Assembly (NCBI GenBank): GCA_027449105.1
Contig: DAIDMG010000001.1
Coordinates: 1-64,000, forward strand
Direction of reading: 5' to 3'
Length of the DNA: 64,000 bases
From: Acidiphilium sp.
GTDB taxonomy: Bacteria > Pseudomonadota > Alphaproteobacteria > Acetobacterales > Acetobacteraceae
The translations under genes and the position numbers were made by a program. Under the pieces are notes generated by a model. That model saw nothing but the letters and a program-made list of their open reading frames with translations. It had not been told where the DNA came from and searched no databases. Numbering within the stretch: position 1 is the first letter of the stretch; each line of letters opens with the position of its first letter. Shown here piece by piece: positions 57,153 through 64,000 of the stretch.

Positions 57153-59081
57153 ATGATGCTCGCGATCGCCGTTTTTGCACCTTTGGCGGGAACCATCCTC
57201 GCCGCACTTCTTCGCCCGACCGCCGGGAACAGACCCGCAATCGGCGCCAGTCTTCTTGGAATGGCCGTTTCTGCCTTCGCCGCAGTGTCAAGCTTGATCC
57301 GCCACGTGCATGATGGGGTGCCGATGCATCCAATTGCGCTCGGTTCATGGATTTCCGTTGGGCAGTTTTCTGCGCGCTGGGCGCTGCGCGAAGATACGCT
57401 CTCGCTGGTGGTGACCGCGATGGTAAGCGTGGTCTCGGCAATTATCCATTTGTACAGCGTCGGTTATATGGCGCACGACCGCACCAAGACGCGGTTTTTC
57501 GTTTATATCTCGCTGTTCACGTTTGCCATGCTGATGCTTGTGACGGCGAATAACCTTCTGCAGTTGTTTTTCGGATGGGAGGGCGTTGGTCTCGTATCCT
57601 ATCTGCTCATCGGATACTGGTATGATCGAGACAGCGCGAACGCTGCCGCGATCAAGGCATTCGTCGTAAACCGCGTTGGTGATTTATTCTTTCTAATCGG
57701 TACTGTTCTAATCTACGTGCAGTTTGGCACGATGGATTTTGACGCGATCTTCCGTGCCGTGCCGTCGATGTTGCACACTCGATATCATCTCGCCGGCTTC
57801 AACCTGCCTGTTTTGGAGCTTATCTCGGTCCTGTTGTTCATCGGTGCGATGGGCAAATCTGCGCAAATATTCCTGCACACGTGGCTACCTGATGCCATGG
57901 AAGGGCCAACGCCGATTTCCGCGCTGATTCATGCGGCGACGATGGTTGCTGCCGGTGTGTACATGGTTGTACGCATGTCACCGCTGATAAGCCACGCGCC
58001 CGTGGCAATGGCCACAATAACAATAATTGGAGGATTCACGGCTTTTTTTGCGGGCACCATTGGCTGCGTACAGAACGATATCAAACGGATTATCGCCTAC
58101 TCCACCTGCTCTCAGCTTGGATACATGTTTCTTGGTGCCGGCGTCGGCGCGAATCAGGCGGCCATCTTTCACATGTTAATGCACGCCTTCTTCAAAGCGC
58201 TCCTGTTCCTGGCGGCTGGTTCTGTGATTCATGCGCTGGCCGACGAACAGGATGTTCGGCAGATGGGTGGACTTTGGCGGAAATTGCCGCTCACCTATGT
58301 GACAATGGCCGTCGGCGGACTGGCGTTGGCGGCCATACCGCCGTTTTCGGGATATTACTCCAAGGATGCGATTCTGGGAGCGGCATTTGCAAACGGTGGC
58401 GCCCCGGCCACCTTCGGTTGGGTTTGTGGGGTCCTGGGTGCCGGCCTGACCGCCTTCTATACTGCACGTTTGGTTTTGCTGACATTCCACGGCACCTATC
58501 GTGGTCCTCGCCAGACTTACGAGCACGCTCACGAAAGTGGTTGGACAATGGCGGTGCCGCTGGTTCTGCTCGCGATAGGGGCCTTCGCGGGGGGGTACGT
58601 GCTGCAAGGGACGCTGATTGGTCCCGGTAACAACGCTTTCTGGGGTGCGAGCATTGTCGATCCGGCAGGATTGCATGTGTTGCGAGAGGCGCGACTGAAC
58701 CCGGCTTGGGCCGATCACTTGCCGCTCGCGCTTGCGCTGGTAGGTTTCGGGATCGCCTATTTGTTCTATGTTGTCAGGCCGACGATGGCCTCGTCTCTAG
58801 CCACGGCCTTTCCCGGAACGTACCGGTTTCTCCTGAACAAGTGGTATTTCGATGAACTCTATGACTGGTTATTTGTCCGGTCGGCACGACGATTGGCCCG
58901 ACTCGTGTGGCATGGCGGTGACGAGACAGTAATCGACGGTGTGCCAACCGGGCTGGCACGGTGGACGGCCGAGCTTTCGGGAGGGCTTGGGCGACTGCAA
59001 AATGGCTCTCTCGCTGCATATAGTTTTGTCATGCTGATTGGACTCATGGCGCTGGTCAGCCTGTTCCTGGTGCTGCGCTAA
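57153..59081 (+). CDS. nuoL: NADH-quinone oxidoreductase subunit L
   Basis: Antiporter-like proton-pumping subunit, 642 residues with about 16 helices and the long lateral amphipathic helix at the C-terminus. Conserved FFGWEGVGLVSYLLIGYW (essential Glu), HTWLPDAMEGPTPISALIHAATMV (Lys/His path) and NDIKRIIAYSTCSQLGYM. Its last base overlaps the nuoM start. Confidence 0.97.
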   Translation: MMLAIAVFAPLAGTILAALLRPTAGNRPAIGASLLGMAVSAFAAVSSLIRHVHDGVPMHPIALGSWISVGQFSARWALREDTLSLVVTAMVSVVSAIIHLYSVGYMAHDRTKTRFFVYISLFTFAMLMLVTANNLLQLFFGWEGVGLVSYLLIGYWYDRDSANAAAIKAFVVNRVGDLFFLIGTVLIYVQFGTMDFDAIFRAVPSMLHTRYHLAGFNLPVLELISVLLFIGAMGKSAQIFLHTWLPDAMEGPTPISALIHAATMVAAGVYMVVRMSPLISHAPVAMATITIIGGFTAFFAGTIGCVQNDIKRIIAYSTCSQLGYMFLGAGVGANQAAIFHMLMHAFFKALLFLAAGSVIHALADEQDVRQMGGLWRKLPLTYVTMAVGGLALAAIPPFSGYYSKDAILGAAFANGGAPATFGWVCGVLGAGLTAFYTARLVLLTFHGTYRGPRQTYEHAHESGWTMAVPLVLLAIGAFAGGYVLQGTLIGPGNNAFWGASIVDPAGLHVLREARLNPAWADHLPLALALVGFGIAYLFYVVRPTMASSLATAFPGTYRFLLNKWYFDELYDWLFVRSARRLARLVWHGGDETVIDGVPTGLARWTAELSGGLGRLQNGSLAAYSFVMLIGLMALVSLFLVLR

Positions 59082-60610
59082 TGAACAATGTTTTCGTCAA
59101 TATGCCGATTCTTTCGGTTTTAATCTGGTTGCCCATTCTGGGCGCAGTCATCATTCTAGCTGGGGACAGTGACCGCGACTCCGATGGATCCCGGAGTCGA
59201 TGGATAGCACTCGGGGTGAGCACCGTCGAATTGGTGCTTGCGATCGCCCTGCTTGCGGCCTTCAACCCGCACGCCAGCGGATTTCAGTTCGTCGAAATTA
59301 TGGATTGGCTCCCTGCTTACGGGGTCAGTTACCACCTGGGAATCGATGGGATAAGCCTGTTTTTCGTGATCTTAACCGCGTTGCTGACGCCGGTGGTGAT
59401 CTTGGCAAGCTGGCGGGAGCATCGTCGCATACGGACCTATATGGCCGCATTCCTGCTGATGGAAGCCTTGACCATCGGTATGTTTGAATCTCTCGACTTC
59501 CTGTTGTTTTATATCTTTTTCGAAGGCGTCCTGATCCCGATGTACCTCATTATCGGTATTTGGGGCGGAGAGAGGCGAGTTCATGCGGCGCTGAAGTTCT
59601 TCCTGTTCACCTTGGCCGGTTCCCTGCCGATGCTTCTTGCCCTCGTCTGGATGTGGCAGCACGCGGGCACGACGAATATGGTGACACTGGCGCACATGCC
59701 AATTCCGGCGTCAGTGCAGGATTGGCTCTTTATCGCGTTTCTTGCGTCCTTCGGTGTCAAGGCAGCGGTTTGGCCCATGCATATTTGGCTTCCGGAGGTT
59801 TATGGAGAAGCTCCTTTGCCTGGAACTGTCATGCTGGCGGCTGTACTGTCCAAGATGGGGGCCTATGGTTTCCTGCGGTTCAGTTTGCCGATGCTGCCCG
59901 AAGCATCGGCCTATTTTGCCCCGCTGATGTTTGTTCTGGGCGTCGTTGCCGTCATCTACATTTCGCTTGCTGCCCTTGCGCAGAGAGACATCAAGCGAAT
60001 GGTTGCGTATTCCTCCGCAGCGCACATGGGCCTCATCGTTGTTGGCATTTTTACACTTTCGATCGTTGGAATCGAGGGCGCATTGTTCCAGATGGTGTCC
60101 CATGGTCTGGTGATCGCGGCTCTGTTCCTGTGCATTGGCGTGCTGCTGTCACGCGGGCAGTCGCGAATGCTTGACCAGCTTGGCGGGTTAGCGGCGCGCA
60201 TGCCCGTTTTTGCGACGTTTCTTATGCTGTTTGTGCTTGCGAATGTTGGATTGCCGGGAACTTCGGGGTTTGTCGGTGAAGTTCTTGTCCTTGCGGGTGC
60301 AATCAAGGTTAATTTCTGGGTAGCGCTGCTGACTGGTACGGGCATGATTCTGAGTGTTGCATACATGCTTGTACTGACCCGACGGGTTCTCTTCGATAAC
60401 GCTCGGTATTCATCAAACGTAGCAACGAATGACCTTAACGGGAGGGAATGGCTTATGCTGGCGCCTATCGCTGTTCTCGTGCTTTTTCTGGGAATTTATC
60501 CTGATGCCCTGACCGTGCCGTTCAGTCATGCGGTGCAGACTCTGGTTCATGAGACGTTGGCGGCGGGAAGAGCAGTTCCGTCTGGCAGACTTGCGATGGT
60601 GACACGATGA
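59081..60610 (+). CDS. nuoM: NADH-quinone oxidoreductase subunit M
   Basis: Antiporter-like subunit, 509 residues with 14 helices. LLFYIFFEGVLIPMYLIIG carries the conserved glutamate; HIWLPEVYGEAPLPGTVML and QRDIKRMVAYSSAAHMGL are the family signatures. It overlaps nuoN by four bases. Confidence 0.97.
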   Translation: MNNVFVNMPILSVLIWLPILGAVIILAGDSDRDSDGSRSRWIALGVSTVELVLAIALLAAFNPHASGFQFVEIMDWLPAYGVSYHLGIDGISLFFVILTALLTPVVILASWREHRRIRTYMAAFLLMEALTIGMFESLDFLLFYIFFEGVLIPMYLIIGIWGGERRVHAALKFFLFTLAGSLPMLLALVWMWQHAGTTNMVTLAHMPIPASVQDWLFIAFLASFGVKAAVWPMHIWLPEVYGEAPLPGTVMLAAVLSKMGAYGFLRFSLPMLPEASAYFAPLMFVLGVVAVIYISLAALAQRDIKRMVAYSSAAHMGLIVVGIFTLSIVGIEGALFQMVSHGLVIAALFLCIGVLLSRGQSRMLDQLGGLAARMPVFATFLMLFVLANVGLPGTSGFVGEVLVLAGAIKVNFWVALLTGTGMILSVAYMLVLTRRVLFDNARYSSNVATNDLNGREWLMLAPIAVLVLFLGIYPDALTVPFSHAVQTLVHETLAAGRAVPSGRLAMVTR

Positions 60611-62052
60611 TAAACGAATCAGGCATGTTCTCGCTCGCACTGCCTATAGTGGCGATCGCCGCAAGCGCGCTTGTCATGCTCCTTGCTGGAATTCTGTCCA
60701 AACGCGATCACGCCTTTGCCATTACCGGAGCTGCAATTTTTGTCTTTGCCATCGTGGGCCGCCTCGTGTTTGTCGCGCCAACAGGCGTCGGATTTCACGG
60801 GATGCTGATTACCAATGCATTTACCAGATTCGCCGACATTCTGGTCCTTCTTGGGGCAATCGGTGCGCTCGTTCTATCCGCCTCTTTCAACCAAAGAGTC
60901 GGAATTGCGCGCTTTGAGTATCCTTTGCTTGTCATGTTTGCTGTGATCGGCATGCTTGTTTTGATCGGTGCTGACAATTTGCTCAGCCTGTATGTCGGTT
61001 TCGAAATTCAATCGCTGTCGCTTTATGTTCTGGCGGCGGTTGCGCGCGACAATCTCCGGTCGGCCGAAGCAGGGCTAAAATATTTTGTTCTCGGCGCGCT
61101 GTCCTCGGGGCTGTTACTGTATGGTATTTCGTTAGTGTACGGTTTTGCGGGCACACTCGATTTTGCGGGAATTGCGCGCGCGGCGTCGGGAGCCGCGGGG
61201 GCCAGGCTGGGTTCAATGGTTGGTCTTGTGTTTGTTTTGGTGGGACTCGCCTTCAAAGTCTCGGCGGCACCATTCCACATGTGGACGCCTGATGTCTATG
61301 AAGGTTCACCAACTTCGGTGACATCTTTTTTTGCGACGGCACCGAAAGTGGCAACAATGGCGCTGCTGGCTCGCGTGCTGTTTGTCCCATTTGGACCTAT
61401 GCTGCCTCACTGGCAACTGCTCGTGGAGATCATCGCGGCTTTATCAATGATAGTTGGCGCAATTGGTGCGGTCCGACAGACCAACATCAAGCGGCTCTTG
61501 GGGTATTCAGCCGTAGGCCATATGGGCTACGCTCTGATTGGCATTGCCGCGGGGACGGCGGCCGGGATACGCGGAACACTTATCTATATAGCGATTTACG
61601 TTGTGATGTCGCTTGGCACCTTTGGTTGTGTCACCGCGATGAGCCGTAAAGGAAAGCCTGTTGAGCGGATTGAGGATCTCGCCGGCATGGCTGCCGAGGA
61701 TCCACGCTATGCCCTGGCTCTAGCCATCTTCATGTGGTCGATGGCCGGGATTCCGCCACTCGCTGGGTTCTTTGGGAAACTTTATGTGTTTCTTGCTGCG
61801 ATCCATGCCGGGTTGGACGTTCTCGCCGTGATCGCGATTGCGACGAGTGTTATTGCGGCATTCTATTATCTGCGTGTCATTAAAGTGATGTATTTTGATC
61901 GCGGTGCTCCGGGCTTTGATCCGCGCAGTATAGGCATGAATGTGGTTATCTATGCGAGCGCGATTGGCTTGGTGTTATTCATCTTCGTGCCGGGATCCGT
62001 TACGGTCGCTTCGGCTCAGGCGGCCCACGTTCTGCTTGGTTCGGGATTTTGA
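60607..62052 (+). CDS. nuoN: NADH-quinone oxidoreductase subunit N
   Basis: Antiporter-like subunit, 481 residues with 14 helices. YVGFEIQSLSLYVLAA, PFHMWTPDVYEGSPTSVTSFF and NIKRLLGYSAVGHMGY match the family. It completes the A-N set, so all 14 subunits of complex I are encoded here in the canonical order. Its stop overlaps the TTG start of the biotin ligase gene. Confidence 0.97.
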   Translation: MINESGMFSLALPIVAIAASALVMLLAGILSKRDHAFAITGAAIFVFAIVGRLVFVAPTGVGFHGMLITNAFTRFADILVLLGAIGALVLSASFNQRVGIARFEYPLLVMFAVIGMLVLIGADNLLSLYVGFEIQSLSLYVLAAVARDNLRSAEAGLKYFVLGALSSGLLLYGISLVYGFAGTLDFAGIARAASGAAGARLGSMVGLVFVLVGLAFKVSAAPFHMWTPDVYEGSPTSVTSFFATAPKVATMALLARVLFVPFGPMLPHWQLLVEIIAALSMIVGAIGAVRQTNIKRLLGYSAVGHMGYALIGIAAGTAAGIRGTLIYIAIYVVMSLGTFGCVTAMSRKGKPVERIEDLAGMAAEDPRYALALAIFMWSMAGIPPLAGFFGKLYVFLAAIHAGLDVLAVIAIATSVIAAFYYLRVIKVMYFDRGAPGFDPRSIGMNVVIYASAIGLVLFIFVPGSVTVASAQAAHVLLGSGF

Positions 62053-62816
62053 CGCGCGCAAGTTCTCCGTGGCGCGTTGAGCATTTTCCAACGATCGGTT
62101 CTACTTCGGACCTTTGTATCGAACGGGCTCGGACGACCGGCCACGACCGATTGGCAGTCACGGCCGACGTACAAACGGCCGGCCGGGGACGCGCCGGAAG
62201 GACTTGGACTTCGCTGCAAGGAAATCTTTTTTGTTCCATGCTTGTGCGGCCTTCGATTGCTGCAGCGTGTGGCCCGCTGTTTGCTTTGCTGGCCGGTCTG
62301 GCTTTTTGCGAAGCAATCGAAATGGTTTGCGAATCGGTGCCGGAACTCGCGCTCAAGTGGCCAAATGACGTGATGATTGGAGAGGCGAAACTTGGCGGAA
62401 TTTTACTTGATGCAGAGATTAGCGGTGACCGAATCGACTGGCTGGTGATTGGTTGCGGAGCCAATCTCGTGCATGCGCCGGAGATACCAGGCCGACAGTC
62501 AGTTGCGCTTGGGGATTTCATTACGCCGCCTTCACCCGGTGACCTGATGCCTGTACTTTTGTCGCGTGTCGATTATTGGCGGTCCAAGCTCGAATCCGGT
62601 CACGGGGCGATGCTGCGCGCTGCTTGGCTCCTGCGTGCACATCCAGCTGGAACAAAGCTTGGCGTAGACGCGGGACGGATTCACGGAGCATTTGTGGGTA
62701 TTGATGACAACGGCGCTTTGCGGCTTGCGGACAATTCGGGGCGTATCGCCACGATCCGAAGCGGTGATGTGGAGTTGCTGCGGGTAGTAGCGGAACGCGG
62801 GAGACAAGAGCGATGA
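62049..62816 (+). CDS. birA: Biotin--[acetyl-CoA-carboxylase] ligase, without a DNA-binding domain
   Basis: Biotin-protein ligase, 255 residues, class I (no N-terminal helix-turn-helix, so not the repressor type). The biotinyl-AMP loop GRGRAGRTW is at about residues 47-55 and KWPNDVMIG near 104. A C-terminal SH3-like domain ends in GDVELLRVV. It biotinylates the BCCP subunit of acetyl-CoA carboxylase. The start is a TTG overlapping the nuoN stop (TTGA); no ATG gives a full domain. It is part of the nuoN-birA-coaX-rnj string. Confidence 0.92.
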   Translation: MTRASSPWRVEHFPTIGSTSDLCIERARTTGHDRLAVTADVQTAGRGRAGRTWTSLQGNLFCSMLVRPSIAAACGPLFALLAGLAFCEAIEMVCESVPELALKWPNDVMIGEAKLGGILLDAEISGDRIDWLVIGCGANLVHAPEIPGRQSVALGDFITPPSPGDLMPVLLSRVDYWRSKLESGHGAMLRAAWLLRAHPAGTKLGVDAGRIHGAFVGIDDNGALRLADNSGRIATIRSGDVELLRVVAERGRQER

Positions 62817-62823
62817 TCACGCG

Positions 62824-63624
62824 ATGTTGTTGGTGATCGATGCCGGTAATACAAATATCGTTTTCGCCGTCCATGACGGTACGCGATGGCGCGGTATTTG
62901 GCGGATTGCGACGGATTCGCAACGCACCTCAGATGAATATGGTGTGTGGCTCGGCGCGCTTCTCGCCCGGCAAGGTCTTCGAATCGAGGACTTGACGCGT
63001 GCGGTCATTGGCACTGTGGTGCCGGCGGCGCTCTACCATCTTCGGCGCCTTTGTCGGGATTGGTTCTCGATTGAACCACTGATTACCCAGTCCAACCTTG
63101 ATTGGGGTTTTACGATCAAGGTGGACAACCCCAGCGAGGTTGGAGCAGACCGGCTACTTAATGCGCTGGCCGCGCAGCAAAGCTACGGAGGTCCGCTTAT
63201 TGTTGTTGACTTTGGAACGGCGACCACATTTGACGTAGTGGACCAAACCGGCGCGTACATCGGCGGTGCGATTGCTCCGGGAATCAATCTTTCGGTCGAG
63301 GCGCTGCACCAAGCTGCTGCACGTCTGCCGCGCATCGGCATTGGGCGTCCTCAAGCCGTGATCGGGCGATCCACGATCCCGGCCATGCGCTCGGGAATCT
63401 ACTGGGGGTATGTCGGGCTAGTGGAGGGTATGATTGCCCGCATCGAAGCGGAGTTCGGTCAACGAATGAAGACCGTAGCAACCGGCGGATTGGCGCCACT
63501 GATCGCGGAAGGCACCCCTCGGATCGAGCGCACTGATCCGGACTTGACCCTGGAAGGCTTGCGATTGCTGTCAGAGCGTAATTCAGCGCCGCATTTCCGT
63601 AGCCGCGAGGCGGATGGGGATTGA
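62824..63624 (+). CDS. coaX: Type III pantothenate kinase
   Basis: CoaX, 266 residues, an ASKHA-fold kinase for the first step of coenzyme A synthesis, insensitive to CoA feedback in known members. The N-terminal phosphate-binding motif is [11 protein letters not shown] (6-16); [11 protein letters not shown] and [13 protein letters not shown] are the substrate and second phosphate motifs. It lies seven bases after the biotin ligase gene. It needs a monovalent cation such as K+ or NH4+ in known members. Confidence 0.95.
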   Translation: MLLVIDAGNTNIVFAVHDGTRWRGIWRIATDSQRTSDEYGVWLGALLARQGLRIEDLTRAVIGTVVPAALYHLRRLCRDWFSIEPLITQSNLDWGFTIKVDNPSEVGADRLLNALAAQQSYGGPLIVVDFGTATTFDVVDQTGAYIGGAIAPGINLSVEALHQAAARLPRIGIGRPQAVIGRSTIPAMRSGIYWGYVGLVEGMIARIEAEFGQRMKTVATGGLAPLIAEGTPRIERTDPDLTLEGLRLLSERNSAPHFRSREADGD

Positions 63625-63656
63625 TACGCGGACATTTCATAGAGAGCAGAACATCA

Positions 63657-64000
63657 ATGAACGATTTTGGTTCCGGTCTCTTTTTTGTGCCTTTGGGGGG
63701 CACGGGCGAGATCGGCATGAACCTCAACGCCTATGCGTTGGACGGCACCTTTCTTGCGGTAGACTGCGGGATGGGTTTCGCCCACCCGGATACGCCGGAA
63801 GCGGACTTACTTGTAGCGGATGCCAGTTTTTTCGCTGAGCGCCGGGAGCGGTTGGCGGGTCTGGTGATCACGCACGCCCACGAAGATCATATCGGAGGTA
63901 TTGTCTGGCATTGGCGGGCCCTCCAATGCCCGATCTTTGCGACCGCATTCGCTGCGACCTTGATCCGGTTTCGCTTGGCGGAGGCGGGGTTGCTGAACAA
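63657..64000 (+). CDS. rnj: Ribonuclease J, 5' part (cut by window end)
   Basis: First 114 codons of a metallo-beta-lactamase/beta-CASP ribonuclease. It starts MNDFGSGLFFVPLGGTGEIG; the metal motif THAHEDHIGG gives H73, H75, D77 and H78. The protein normally has about 550 residues, so most lies outside the window. RNase J acts as a 5' exonuclease and endonuclease in RNA turnover and rRNA maturation. 32 bases after coaX, with AGAGAGCAG as ribosome site. Confidence 0.92.
   Translation, partial: MNDFGSGLFFVPLGGTGEIGMNLNAYALDGTFLAVDCGMGFAHPDTPEADLLVADASFFAERRERLAGLVITHAHEDHIGGIVWHWRALQCPIFATAFAATLIRFRLAEAGLLN

Overview
This window looks like a chromosomal segment of an alphaproteobacterium, most probably Rhodospirillales and Acetobacteraceae-like (an inference from gene content and order, not from a marker tree). 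The supports are split nuoC and nuoD genes, the run tig-clpP-clpX-lon-hup-tRNA-nuoA..N-birA-coaX-rnj, the DnaA regulator HdaA, a Usg-family gene, an alphaproteobacterial aa3-oxidase subunit IV-like peptide, GluQ-RS and a CIRCE-controlled groESL operon. The base composition is moderately GC-rich throughout. There are no rRNA genes, CRISPR arrays or prophage modules. The clear mobile DNA is one TnpB gene at the left edge and a decayed second copy near 40 kb.

Layout. 1-7 kb is an accessory-like stretch: tnpB with its overlapping guide-RNA scaffold, two MFS transporters, a SHOCT-domain membrane peptide and a ClC-type antiporter. A well-formed FNR/FixK-type promoter lies in front of the SHOCT gene. 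7-18.7 kb is mostly on the minus strand: mutS-glnD, then hslV-hslU-gluQ-htrA (protein quality control plus tRNA(Asp) modification), psiE on the plus strand, and hemW. 18.9-31.2 kb holds housekeeping genes: rpsB-tsf, mscL, a RidA-like gene, a secreted CHAP protein, gloB with a divergent methyltransferase, purM-purN, and the co-directional run CDP-alcohol phosphatidyltransferase, AI-2E/PerM permease, hdaA, ppk.

31.3-39.8 kb is a chaperone and lipid region. It contains usg, CIRCE-groES-groEL1, a three-domain acyl-activating/ACP/acyltransferase protein, a conserved-looking 82-aa protein, a solo second groEL without the usual Gly-Met tail, and a divergent hsp20. A second FNR/FixK-type box sits in the groEL2-hsp20 gap. 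With the first box this suggests a low-oxygen stress regulon. 39.8-40.4 kb holds the decayed tnpB relic, followed by tRNA-Leu.

40.6-64 kb is one long plus-strand block. It has trigger factor, ClpP, ClpX, Lon and HU, then tRNA-Val and tRNA-Asp, the full 14-gene respiratory complex I operon, then biotin-protein ligase, type III pantothenate kinase and the start of RNase J. Start and stop codons overlap at many junctions. A 49-codon reading frame with its own ribosome binding site lies between nuoF and nuoG and its stop overlaps the nuoG start.

The best candidates for new biology are the FNR-boxed groEL2/hsp20/lipid-enzyme neighbourhood, the small nuoF-nuoG peptide, and the pair of tnpB loci (one apparently intact, one relic) that share a guide-RNA scaffold.
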